Positions 8,961 to 16,132 of a stretch of DNA of 39,846 bases are shown here, piece after piece. Numbering within the stretch: position 1 is the stretch's first letter; every line of letters begins with the position of its first letter. Source of the stretch: an uncultured Akkermansia sp. Its GTDB lineage: Bacteria > Verrucomicrobiota > Verrucomicrobiia > Verrucomicrobiales > Akkermansiaceae. The DNA is taken from assembly GCA_947628035.1 (NCBI GenBank), contig CANQYL010000006.1, positions 1 to 39,846 on the forward strand, in the 5' to 3' direction. A model generated the notes under the pieces. It searched no databases. It worked only from the letters and a program-made list of their open reading frames with translations, and was not told the origin of the DNA. The translations under genes and the position numbers were made by a program.

Positions 8961-9084
8961 AATGTTCGAGTAAGGTTATCGACTACGGTGTAGGGAGGGG
9001 CTTCAGCCATCGTCTTAGTGACTCAAACGCACGAAGTATAAGCGCATAAAATTCCTTAAAAACCAACACTGTGGTAGAACAGAG
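8961..9084 (+). repeat. Repeat B, copy 1
   Basis: About 124 bp matching 11183-11307 with scattered substitutions and one or two single-base indels; GAGTAAGGTTATCGA is identical. Relative to the small ORF in copy 2, this copy is frameshifted: VRVRLS is followed, in another frame, by FSHRLSDSNARSISA and the same TAA. It lies 78 bp after the caspase-like gene. Confidence 0.8.
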
Positions 9085-9163
9085 CCTAAATTTTCTAAAA
9101 TTTTATGCCATCTAACCACAGTTTAGAGCCTGTTGGGCAAACAGGCACCCTACCTACAAAACT

Positions 9164-9865
9164 ATGAGTACACAACAAGAACAACAAGATCAGACTGAAA
9201 AGTTTCATGAGGAAGAGCAAGATGAAGCTGGAAAAGAAACAGATTCTAATCAAGGCAAAGAATCTCATACTCCAGCAGATAAACAGAAATTTGCCTATGA
9301 AGTAGCCATGAAACAACTTCGCATACACGCGCCATTAATATGGCATCGCAATGCGTTCTTTCTGGTTGCAAATACAGCACTCATTGCGTATGCTGTGAAA
9401 TATAGAACTAATCAGGATTCTTCTCAGTCTGGCGTGTCTGAAGTACGCCAGATGCTTGCAGCGGAGAAGGAATTGAACTCTTCAATAAGTCATTGTTTGG
9501 TAACAAACGATTATTATCACCGAAGAGAAATTGATGGTTTTGATCTGGAGGGGGCTGTCATTTCTATTATGGGACTCGTACTAGCCATCGCGTGGCTGAT
9601 CATCACGAAATATGGGCAAAAAATCCAACGTGAATGGCGGAAAGTTGCAATGAAATTTGAGGAAGATTACTTTGCAAATCAGGACTCTCCGTTGAAAGAA
9701 GCTAATAAAATACTACGAGAAGGGAAGGAGGGCAACAGTGTATCAATCACTTCTGTAATACTTGCTGTTAATAAAATAATGATATCCGTTTGGATTTTTA
9801 TTGTAATATTAACTTTTCTACATTTGACAGGTTGTGATTTAAGGATTATTCCATTAAAGCCTTAA
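9164..9865 (+). CDS. Three-helix membrane protein with acidic N-terminal tail
   Basis: A 233-residue protein of unknown family. Residues 1-45 are a low-complexity, Gln/Glu/Lys-rich, probably disordered tail. Hydrophobic helices lie near 60-80 (FFLVANTALIAYAV), 128-149 (VISIMGLVLAIAWLIIT) and 196-225 (VILAVNKIMISVWIFIVILTF). Between helices 2 and 3 is a charged cytoplasmic-type segment (GQKIQREWRKVAMKFEEDYF). The pattern of an N-terminal soluble part plus two or three helices and a charged loop recalls small SLATT- or RipA-type membrane proteins, but I cannot assign it firmly. A 7-bp-stem hairpin (9127-9145) lies just upstream, and no strong Shine-Dalgarno is visible. It is AT-rich like the caspase-like gene and lies between repeats B1 and A2. 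Confidence 0.75.
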   Translation: MSTQQEQQDQTEKFHEEEQDEAGKETDSNQGKESHTPADKQKFAYEVAMKQLRIHAPLIWHRNAFFLVANTALIAYAVKYRTNQDSSQSGVSEVRQMLAAEKELNSSISHCLVTNDYYHRREIDGFDLEGAVISIMGLVLAIAWLIITKYGQKIQREWRKVAMKFEEDYFANQDSPLKEANKILREGKEGNSVSITSVILAVNKIMISVWIFIVILTFLHLTGCDLRIIPLKP

Positions 9866-9915
9866 ATAGAGAAGAACGCTAAACCTCAAAAGTTCTTTAC
9901 GACACTATAAAACAC

Positions 9916-10050
9916 ATGGAGACTACCACGTTTAGCCGGGATTACGAAATTGCTGTTAATTGGCAGCTCGTAGATACACTTTCCAAAAACAATGGTGTAC
10001 AGGCTCTCGAGATGGGCCCGAGCTTCAAGCGAAGCGTCTCTATTTACTAA
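9916..10050 (+). pseudogene. 44-codon ORF carrying repeat A2 (probable gene remnant)
   Basis: An ATG-started 44-codon frame (METTTFSRDYEIAVNW then QLVDTLSKNNGVQA). It matches the A1 ORF up to QA, after which a 2-nt deletion relative to A1 throws it out of frame; the other frame restores SRWARASSEAS. That pattern suggests a decayed coding sequence. No family is recognised. Confidence 0.35.
9963..10040 (+). repeat. Repeat A, copy 2
   Basis: About 78 bp, about four-fifths identical to 7675-7754 by eye. The hairpin GCTTC-AAGC-GAAGC sits inside outer arms GAGAT/GTCTC. It lies 80 bp upstream of the GT8 gene, as A1 lies just upstream of the small ORF and caspase-like gene. Confidence 0.8.
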
Positions 10051-10119
10051 CTTAAAACATATTACTCGCTCACACAAGAATAGGAATTCAAAAGACTCCT
10101 CAAATTCCTCCAAACGAAC

Positions 10120-11175
10120 ATGACACTGACAAAGAAAAAAGGAACATCAACTGCTCGAGTCACACGAAAGATTCCACTAAAGGTAGACCATCGGTGCGAA
10201 AAGGTGACGGTGCTGTTTGCCGTCAATAACGGGTATGCTCCCTACCTAGGGATAGCGCTGGCGAGCTTAGCGGAGCGTGCGGGGAAACACGAATATGAAT
10301 TCATCGTGTTGTATAACGACCTGAGTGAGCGCAATCGTGAATTGCTAGAGCATATCGTTCATCAATTTGGGCGTGAGTCGGCAGGGAGTTTTCGACTACG
10401 ATTCATGGAGATGCCTGTAAACTTGACCGATTACGATTTCGCTCCGGGATATAAATCGCTCTCTGTCGAGAGCTGGTACCGCCTGTTTGCTCCGAGTCTT
10501 TTCCCTGAATACGATAAGATCCTCTGGCTGGACTCCGATATTTTAGTGCGCGATGACGTGGCTAAACTGTACGACACAAGTATGGGGGACAACTGGATTG
10601 CCGCCTGTCGCTGGGATTATGGCATCATTGGCATTTTGGAACGCGAGAGGCGGCAAAAGCAGCCCAAGCTGGGACCTTATTTTACCAAAGTGCTGGGGGT
10701 CAAACGACCGAAGGAAAATTACGTCAATGCGGGCGTGATGCTGTTCAACCTGCGGGCAATGCGTGAACACGGTGTACAGGAAAAACTGCTGCAGGCGGCT
10801 CAGAATTCTGCCATGCACTTCCATGACCAATGCGCCATCAACATGGTGTGCCAGGGACATATCCACTACGTTGATTCCGAATGGAACGGATTGGTATGCT
10901 TCAATCCGGATAACTTACCGCTCAAGTACCGCAAGAAAGCCATTGCGGACAAGAAAAACCGCAAGATCATCCACTGGGCAGGAGGAGCAAAGCCATGGCA
11001 GAAGCCGGATCACGAGGGCGCTGTTGAGTGGTGGAACGTAGCACGGCAAACCCCTTACTACGAACACATCCTCTACACCAACATCTGCGCCATCCTCCGT
11101 GGTGAGATGAATAAGAAATTGGCTCTGTCTAACCACATTGTTGAAAAAGACAAACATGAACAAACCGCTAAATAG
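10120..11175 (+). CDS. GT8-family glycosyltransferase
   Basis: Retaining glycosyltransferase of family 8 (LgtC/GspA-like), probably adding a hexose to a surface glycan. After about 25 basic residues comes VTVLFAVNNGYAPYLGIAL, then the metal-binding DxD in LWLDSDILVRDD (Asp138, Asp140), NAGVMLFNLRAM, HDQCAINMVCQGHIHYVD and the closing HWAGGAKPWQKP motif. The 351-residue length is typical for a single-domain enzyme. It shares these blocks with the second half of the 2103-4121 protein but not the DUF4422 part. Composition is closer to the core genome than the caspase-like gene. It is flanked by repeats A2 and B2. Confidence 0.92.
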   Translation: MTLTKKKGTSTARVTRKIPLKVDHRCEKVTVLFAVNNGYAPYLGIALASLAERAGKHEYEFIVLYNDLSERNRELLEHIVHQFGRESAGSFRLRFMEMPVNLTDYDFAPGYKSLSVESWYRLFAPSLFPEYDKILWLDSDILVRDDVAKLYDTSMGDNWIAACRWDYGIIGILERERRQKQPKLGPYFTKVLGVKRPKENYVNAGVMLFNLRAMREHGVQEKLLQAAQNSAMHFHDQCAINMVCQGHIHYVDSEWNGLVCFNPDNLPLKYRKKAIADKKNRKIIHWAGGAKPWQKPDHEGAVEWWNVARQTPYYEHILYTNICAILRGEMNKKLALSNHIVEKDKHEQTAK

Positions 11176-11272
11176 TAGTAACAATGCTCGAGTAAGGTTA
11201 TCGATCAAGGCGCAGGGAGAGGACTTCGGTCATCGTCTTAATGGTTCACACGCACGAAATATGAACGCATAA
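11156..11272 (+). CDS. 38-codon ORF spanning repeat B2
   Basis: ATG at 11156, overlapping the GT8 stop by 20 nt in another frame and ending at TAA 11270-11272. The core ARVRLSIKAQGEDFGHRLNG has a frameshifted counterpart in B1, and both copies end on the same TAA. No good Shine-Dalgarno is present. It may be a genuine micro-protein, or a remnant of a glycosyltransferase C-terminus lost from frame. Confidence 0.35.
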   Translation: MNKPLNSSNNARVRLSIKAQGEDFGHRLNGSHARNMNA

Positions 11273-11307
11273 AGATTTCTCAAAATTAACCCCGTGGAGG
11301 ACAAAGG
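11183..11307 (+). repeat. Repeat B, copy 2
   Basis: Counterpart of 8961-9084. The match continues past the small-ORF stop up to the base before the winged-helix ATG at 11309, so B includes the upstream region of that gene. In copy 1 the corresponding position is followed by the membrane-protein gene instead. Confidence 0.8.
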
Positions 11308-11308
11308 C

Positions 11309-11659
11309 ATGAAAACAAAGCAAAATCTTTCAGACAATTCTATGGTTGCTCTCTACAAGTTACTTCGCCCCAAGCACGTTTCCTTCTCCCTCTTCGTCAT
11401 CCTCGATTACATCGAGAAGAACCGCGGATGCACCATCTCTGACATAGCCGACGCCATGGACACATCTCGCACGCCGATCCATAACCACCTCTCCGCCCTA
11501 CGGCGTCTCTCTCTCATCGAGACGTACACATCAGAAGATTTAACCGATTTTCGTCGCGTCCGCGTCTTTCCCACATTAAAGGGCTTCCTCCTCGTTCAAA
11601 ATGCTCATAAAATCCTTGAGAAATACAGTACGGAAGTGGGCACAGGGCAAACGCATTAG
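11309..11659 (+). CDS. Winged-helix transcriptional regulator
   Basis: Small DNA-binding protein of 116 residues, MarR/ArsR-like. Residues about 22-75 form a winged helix: FSLFVILDYIEKNRGCTISDI, then AMDTSRTPIHNHLSALRRLSLI as helices 2-3 with the wing at YTSEDLTDFRRVRVFPT. I chose the ATG at 11309, which has GGAGG 8 bases upstream, over the GTG at 11294. It stands at the end of the polysaccharide cluster and could control it; no ligand domain is present. Its last codons (GQTH and the stop) lie within a chromosomal hairpin repeat (11646-11673), so a repeat has supplied the C-terminus. Confidence 0.75.
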   Translation: MKTKQNLSDNSMVALYKLLRPKHVSFSLFVILDYIEKNRGCTISDIADAMDTSRTPIHNHLSALRRLSLIETYTSEDLTDFRRVRVFPTLKGFLLVQNAHKILEKYSTEVGTGQTH

Positions 11660-11673
11660 GAAATGCGTTTGCC
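11646..11673. repeat. Hairpin repeat GGCAAACGCATT, copy 1
   Basis: Perfect 12-bp stem with a 4-base loop (GGCAAACGCATT-AGGA-AATGCGTTTGCC). The same hairpin occurs at 16045-16072, 25207-25234 (one mismatch), 26789-26815 and 38302-38329. No U-tract follows it, so it is not a standard intrinsic terminator. Confidence 0.9.
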
Positions 11674-12008
11674 ATTTACGATTTACGAATTACAAGGCGC
11701 CCGACGGTCCCGTGTAGGGCGCACGCGTAGCGGGCGGTGAGGGCGATTGGACAAAAGCGCAGCTTTTGCCCCTTGGGGTGAGGAGGCAGTGTGGTGCCGA
11801 CGAGTCAATTTACGATTTGGAGAATTCGCGCGCTACGCGCGGGGAAGCGGAGCGAATGCGTAGCGAAATTTTCGAGGAGAGGGGAGGTGCGAAGACAGAT
11901 GGAAAGCGGCGGAGGCGCCTATTTACGATTTACGATTTACAAAACTGCCGATGGCTTCAAGCAACTTCGTCACTTATTTTCGATAAGCGAATCCGTTCTC
12001 CATCTGTT
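11660..12008. repeat. Gap filled by repeat mosaic
   Basis: No gene seen. It contains a TTTACGA heptamer run, an 80-bp block (11693-11772) repeated perfectly at 18483-18562, the CAAAAGC-GCA-GCTTTTG hairpin (about 11749-11770), and a GCGCGCTACGCGCG module shared with 13150, 15626 and 26582. Confidence 0.8.
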
Positions 12009-13055
12009 TCAGGGAAGTGTCAAAGCAGCTTCCTTGAGAGCCTCCGCACATTCCCTCACGAGGGCAGGTCCCTTGTAGATGAAACCCGTGTAAAGCTGCA
12101 CGAGGCTCGCGCCGAGTCTCAGCTTTTCCACGGCTTGCTGCGCAGTTGAGATGCCACCCACTCCAATGATCGGGATGGAGCCTCGCAACTCCTTGGCAAA
12201 AGCGTCTAAGGTTTCATTGGAGCGATCGTAGAGAGGAGCCCCGGAGAGACCTCCCTTCTGCGCCGACGCCGGATGGTTTTCGACCCCTTTCCGGGAAGTG
12301 GTCGTATTGGTGCAGATGAGACCATCCAGCTGACAATCCTGGAACACGTGAGCCAATTCCCGTATCTGCTGTTCGGACATATCCGGCGAGACTTTCATGA
12401 CAATGGGAACGTAACGCCCCGTTTCCTGGGAGAGATTGGCCTGCTCGCTCTTGAGCGCAGCCAACAAATCCGCCGCTGTCTCCGCCTTGGCGAGTTCACA
12501 TAGATTTGGAACATTGGGACACGAAAAATTGATCGTCACATAATCAGCCACTTCCCACACGGCGCGTAAACATGCCAGGTAGTCAATGCGCGCCTCATCG
12601 TTCGGTGTAACCTTGTTCTTGCTGATGTTCACTCCGAGTACCCCATTAAAGTGCCGCGTGGCCTTCAGGTTTTCCACTCCCCGGTCAACACCCGGATTAT
12701 TGATCCCCATGTGATTGATGATGGCTTGCTGGGGAATGCAACGAAAAAGTCTCGGTGCCTCATTACCCGGTTGAGGACGTGGAGTCAGAGTGCCCACCTC
12801 GACAAAGCCGAACCCCAGCGCCCCAAATGCCTCCACCGTGTTACCCTGCTTGTCCATGCCTGCAGCAAGCCCCACTCGGTTAGGAAACTTGAGACCCATC
12901 ACCTCGACCGGGTCATCCACCGGTTTCCCGCTCAACAGTCGCAACACGCCGAGGCCCTGCGCCATTCGCAATGAAGCCAGAGTAAATTCATGTGCCGTCT
13001 CCGGATTCATCATGAAGAGAGCACGTTTCGCTATCCGGTATAAAATCGGGTTCAC
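12009..13055 (-). CDS. pyrD: Dihydroorotate dehydrogenase (quinone), class 2
   Basis: Membrane-associated flavoenzyme that oxidises dihydroorotate to orotate in pyrimidine synthesis, passing electrons to quinone. With the GTG at 13055 the protein has 348 residues, close to the usual class 2 length. It starts NPILYRIAKRALFMMNPETA, the helical quinone-side extension, then GLAAGMDKQG, VEVGTLTPRPQPGN, LINHMG-like IINHMGINN, VNISKNK, the class 2 catalytic region NFSCPN, NTTTSR and GVGGI with FIYKGPALV near the end. A longer frame reaches 13154, but that extension is read from a dispersed repeat and lies upstream of a TTGCAA-17-TAGAGT promoter, so the GTG is preferred. It appears to be a single-gene unit. 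Confidence 0.93.
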   Translation of the reverse strand: MNPILYRIAKRALFMMNPETAHEFTLASLRMAQGLGVLRLLSGKPVDDPVEVMGLKFPNRVGLAAGMDKQGNTVEAFGALGFGFVEVGTLTPRPQPGNEAPRLFRCIPQQAIINHMGINNPGVDRGVENLKATRHFNGVLGVNISKNKVTPNDEARIDYLACLRAVWEVADYVTINFSCPNVPNLCELAKAETAADLLAALKSEQANLSQETGRYVPIVMKVSPDMSEQQIRELAHVFQDCQLDGLICTNTTTSRKGVENHPASAQKGGLSGAPLYDRSNETLDAFAKELRGSIPIIGVGGISTAQQAVEKLRLGASLVQLYTGFIYKGPALVRECAEALKEAALTLP

Positions 13056-13074
13056 TTCCGTCGTATCTACCCCG

Positions 13075-13103
13075 ACTCTACCATATACCGACCGCCTTTG
13101 CAA
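13075..13103 (-). promoter_or_regulatory. Promoter of pyrD
   Basis: -35 TTGCAA (13098-13103), 17-bp spacer, -10 TAGAGT (13075-13080). The -10 is 19 bp from the chosen GTG start, leaving a leader of about 12 nt. It argues against the longer N-terminus. Confidence 0.65.
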
Positions 13104-13124
13104 TCCAATTAGCAAAACAACCAC

Positions 13125-13388
13125 ACGTGCCCCAATAAAAATTCCGCTCCGCATTCGCTTCGCAAAAACGCGCGTAGCGCGCTAAAATTCACATCGTTCA
13201 AAACTGCCGACGGCTGCAAGGCAGTTTGGACAAAAGCGCAGCTTTTGCCCGCAGGGTGAACAGCCGTGGGGCGGCTGTGAGTCAACGTCCATCGTCCATG
13301 CTTCCGTCCATCGCCGCTAGGTGCCCAGTGGCATCGCTTTTTCATGGGACGGATGTGATTGCTAGCCTGCAACGCCCGCTAACTTTGC
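13125..13388. repeat. Gap filled by repeat mosaic
   Basis: No gene seen. Modules include CCCCAATAAAAATTCCGCTCC (family also at 13680, 29167, 31179), GCGCGTAGCGCGC, the CAAAAGC-GCA-GCTTTTG hairpin (13228-13249), a short GTCCATC heptamer run (about 13285-13312) and GGGACGGATGTG (13357), a module also present at 15530, 26476 and 31456. Confidence 0.75.
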
Positions 13389-13417
13389 TTGCGTAAGGGG
13401 ACAGGATATGGCAATCT
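13389..13417 (+). promoter_or_regulatory. Promoter of the RHH gene
   Basis: TTGCGT (13389-13394), 17-bp spacer, CAATCT (13412-13417). The ATG at 13425 is 7 bp beyond the -10, as for other leaderless-type genes in this window. The -10 is weak. Confidence 0.45.
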
Positions 13418-13424
13418 TGGCTCC

Positions 13425-13601
13425 ATGTCAAAACTCCTGATGATAACATTCCGTTGCCGCGAGGAACTTTTCGATCGATTAGAGAAGTTTGCCGAGAGCC
13501 GAAATATCGACCGAACCTCTGCCGTCAAGCTCGCCCTTCATTACTACTTGAACGTACACGCAAACCCGACACCCGTGCCACCTCCGGATTATATCGAGTA
13601 G
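13425..13601 (+). CDS. Ribbon-helix-helix (CopG/MetJ-type) small protein
   Basis: A 58-residue DNA-binding protein. The N-terminal strand KLLMITFRCREELFDRLEKF followed by AESRNIDRTSAVKLALHYYL is a textbook ribbon-helix-helix layout: a short strand, helix A and helix B with the turn at NIDRTS. The tail is proline-rich (PTPVPPPDY). Such proteins are dimeric repressors and often antitoxins, but no toxin gene lies beside it; repeats occupy both sides. The ATG at 13425 is chosen over the in-frame start at 13389 because a promoter sits between them and the fold starts here. Confidence 0.65.
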   Translation: MSKLLMITFRCREELFDRLEKFAESRNIDRTSAVKLALHYYLNVHANPTPVPPPDYIE

Positions 13602-13846
13602 AAATTTTCTCTCCACCTGTCTCAACTCCTTGCCGAATGCGGTGCAAAAAATTGAGGACTGCATCTTCCACACGTGTCCCAATAAAAATTCCGCTCCGCA
13701 TCCCGCGCCTCCGGCGCGCTAGCATCCAATTCGTAAATCAATTCATGGACGATGGACGGTGTACGGTGTACGATGGACAAAGCCCACGAGGGCTTTCGAA
13801 TTTCCCGCGCCTCTGGCACGCTAGCATCCAAATCGTAATTCGTAAT
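13602..13846. repeat. Gap filled by repeat mosaic
   Basis: No gene seen. It includes CCCAATAAAAATTCCGCTCCG (about 13679), CGCGCCTCCGGCGCGCTAGCATCC and the variant CGCGCCTCTGGCACGCTAGCATCC (palindromic, also near 29269), a GACGATGGACGGTGTACG array (13745-13780) and GCCCACGAGGGCTTTC. Confidence 0.7.
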
Positions 13847-15493
13847 TCAGCTTTCCGAGTATTGCACACCGAGAAGACAGAGGTCATCGTCTTGCTCTTC
13901 CGTGTGAGTAAAATCCCGCATGGTAGCCAATACCTGCTCAAGCATGGAGCGAATATCTGCCGGAGGACGTTCACGAAGCTGAGACAAGATGCGCGCAGCC
14001 CCGAGTTCTTCGCCCGCTGCGTTTGGCGCCTCAATGAGGCCATCGGTGTAGAGCATAACCTTCATGCCCGGTTCAGGATGCAGTTCATACTCGCGGTACA
14101 TGGCGTGTTCCACGAGACCGAGCGCCGGAGAACGGGGCAAGGGCGGGAGGAAAGCCTCTCCGTTGTGCGGCACCACGATGGGCGCAGGATGCCCTGCTCC
14201 GGAAAGGGTGAGACGCCCGGTCTTCAGGTCGAGATAGAGATAGCATGCACTGGCAAACATGGTGATGTTCGCCTTGCTGAAGATCGTATGCAATTGCCGA
14301 TTTAATGAAGAGAGTAACAGAGCCGGTGTATCGGCCAAACCTGCTACCTGCTCCATCAAACCGCGAAGCATGGAGGCAATCAATGCTGCACGAACCCCAT
14401 GCCCCATGACATCACATATCAACATACCTACCGCCGATTCTCCGACGGAAAACACATGAAAACAATCCCCCGCCACTCCCACACTCGGACGATACACGTG
14501 GTAAAACTGTGCCGAGCGTTCCACTCCTGACTCACCGTGCCACACCCTTCGAGGGATTCTCTCCGGCTGCAGCGCTTGCTGGATCTCTCGCGCCAGTCCT
14601 ATCTCCTTTTCAAGCGCCCGGTTACGCTCATCCAGTTGCTCTGCCAAGCGGCGGAAACGGTGTTGCGTCTCCACTAATTCTGTCACATCCGAAGAAATCC
14701 CCACTATTCCTTTGATGCTCCCGTCAGAAGCGTACCAAGGGAACTTGGATAGCTTGCACCACGAATCAGCTCCCCCTTTCCATTGTTCTCTGTGCACCCT
14801 GTTCGTGATGGGCACTCCCGTGCGCATGATCTCCAGTTCCTCTCGCCGTGCGACCCCTGTCGTTTCGGCGGACAAGAAATTGGTGTCACGGCAGCCGATG
14901 AGGTCGGAGGGTGTCGGGACGCCCATCTTGCGAGCCGTAGCTTCATTTGCCATGATGAAGCGTGATTCTTTATTTTTGAAGTAGATGTTATCCGGCAGGT
15001 AATTGATGAGTGTGCGGAAGAGGTCACGATCCTCCATGGCGTGCATATCTGCCATCTTACGGCGTGTTATGTCCACCCACACGCCTACCAACCTCTCCGG
15101 CTTCTTTTCAGAATCTCGCTCCAGCAAACCATTCACTCGAATCCACTTCCATCCGCGCGTCCCTTGGCGCAGCAAGCGCACTTCCACCCGCAACGGTGTG
15201 CTGTCATTGTTTTCCATGTACCTCTGCACCGCATTTTGAAAAAAGGCGCAATCCTCCGAGTGGATCGTCGATTCAGAATCCGTGAATATGTTGGGAGCAA
15301 CCTCATCCACCGGCGCACCCATCATCCGCAAACATTGCTCTGTGTAGTAGATCTCACCTGTCTTGATGTCCCAGCAATACACCCCCTCCTCAGCCGCGCG
15401 CAACGCCTTACGCACCATATCCCAAGCAAACACTCCCGGCGCCTTTCGACTCCCCGCCCCGCTCTGATCCGCATTTCCACTCATTACCTTCAT
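13847..15493 (-). CDS. PAS-PAS-SpoIIE (PP2C) serine phosphatase
   Basis: Probable signal-transducing protein phosphatase of the RsbU/SpoIIE type, which typically dephosphorylates anti-anti-sigma factors. It has 548 residues from the ATG at 15493, which has AAGGTG 6 bases upstream. A first PAS domain (about 25-150; GVYCWDIKTGEIYYT, with WKWIRVNGLLERD as the PAC part) is followed by a second (about 160-275; YLPDNIYFKNKESRFIMAN, VGISSDVTE). A coiled-coil linker (LAEQLDERNRALEKEIGLAREIQ) leads to the phosphatase domain (about 310-548) with the metal-binding GD in VAGDCFHVF, the DVMGHG motif, LYTDGLIEA and EQDDDLCL. No membrane helix is present, so it is probably cytoplasmic. A longer frame to 15589 runs into dispersed repeats and is rejected. 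No partner STAS or kinase gene lies nearby. Confidence 0.9.
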   Translation of the reverse strand: MKVMSGNADQSGAGSRKAPGVFAWDMVRKALRAAEEGVYCWDIKTGEIYYTEQCLRMMGAPVDEVAPNIFTDSESTIHSEDCAFFQNAVQRYMENNDSTPLRVEVRLLRQGTRGWKWIRVNGLLERDSEKKPERLVGVWVDITRRKMADMHAMEDRDLFRTLINYLPDNIYFKNKESRFIMANEATARKMGVPTPSDLIGCRDTNFLSAETTGVARREELEIMRTGVPITNRVHREQWKGGADSWCKLSKFPWYASDGSIKGIVGISSDVTELVETQHRFRRLAEQLDERNRALEKEIGLAREIQQALQPERIPRRVWHGESGVERSAQFYHVYRPSVGVAGDCFHVFSVGESAVGMLICDVMGHGVRAALIASMLRGLMEQVAGLADTPALLLSSLNRQLHTIFSKANITMFASACYLYLDLKTGRLTLSGAGHPAPIVVPHNGEAFLPPLPRSPALGLVEHAMYREYELHPEPGMKVMLYTDGLIEAPNAAGEELGAARILSQLRERPPADIRSMLEQVLATMRDFTHTEEQDDDLCLLGVQYSES

Positions 15494-16080
15494 TCTCGCA
15501 CCTTCTGCAAGATATGCAAGAATAATCTTCACATCCGTCCCAAGAAAAACGCGCTTCCAACAGGTGGTCATCGGTGAGTGATGTAACATAACTCATTGGT
15601 CATGTACGATTGACGATGTGGATTTTAGCGCGCTACGCGTGTTTTTGAGGAGCGGAAGTAAAACGAAATTTTCGAGGACGAGGGCGGTGGCAGAAGAAAA
15701 GCGTCCGGAGTTACGCCATGCTGGGTATATTGCTATGCCGGATCGCAGGGCAAACACATTTGAGAAAAGTGAAACAACGAAGAGAATGCTCTTATGGATT
15801 GATATCATCATTGATGCATATCAAAAATCATGACAACAAACGGTCATCATGATGACGGATCTAGAGAACTCATCCGCACACGTTGATGATTCGAAAAATT
15901 TGCGCAACGCGCACATTATTAATAAATCGTAAATCGTATGTTGACGCTTCGGTACCGCACTACCTCAGCACCCTGCGGGCAAAATGTTCACGCATTTTGT
16001 CCAATCCCACTCCGAGCCCTCGTGGGCTTTGTAAATCGTAAATAGGCAAACGCATTTCCTAATGCGTTTGCCCCGGGGGA
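15494..16080. repeat. Long gap filled by repeat mosaic
   Basis: No convincing gene. From the left: CACATCCGTCCCAAGAAAAA (15530), a CATAAC-TCATTG-GTCATG hairpin-like unit (15588-15605), GCGCGCTACGCG, a block at about 15739-15858 repeated at 24918-25037 and holding the palindrome GTCATCATGATGAC, ATCGTAA heptamers (15928, 16029), a CAAAATG-CATTTTG hairpin (about 15978-16003) and the GGCAAACGCATT hairpin (16045-16072). Confidence 0.75.
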
Positions 16081-16088
16081 ATCAACGC

Positions 16089-16117
16089 TTGCGGTAAGAC
16101 ACCGTATATGATAGAAT
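16089..16117 (+). promoter_or_regulatory. Promoter of the NlpC/P60-HTH-xseA operon
   Basis: TTGCGG (16089-16094), 17-bp spacer, TAGAAT (16112-16117). The ATG at 16133 is 15 bp beyond, with a purine-rich AGAGAGG in between. Confidence 0.65.
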
Positions 16118-16132
16118 GGAGAAAGAGAGGCC

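Noticed and set aside
8961..9084. Repeat B as a tracrRNA or CRISPR-related RNA (GAGTAAGGTTATC)
   Set aside because: No CRISPR array, no cas gene and no repeat-antirepeat match in the window; the element reads better as coding remnant.
7675..11307. Integron cassette array with attC sites
   Set aside because: No integrase, and A and B are not inverted-repeat attC-like sites with R'/R'' boxes.
15618..15833. 71-codon + strand ORF
   Set aside because: It spans several dispersed repeat modules and has no start signals; similarity to the 24.9 kb region is explained by the shared repeat.
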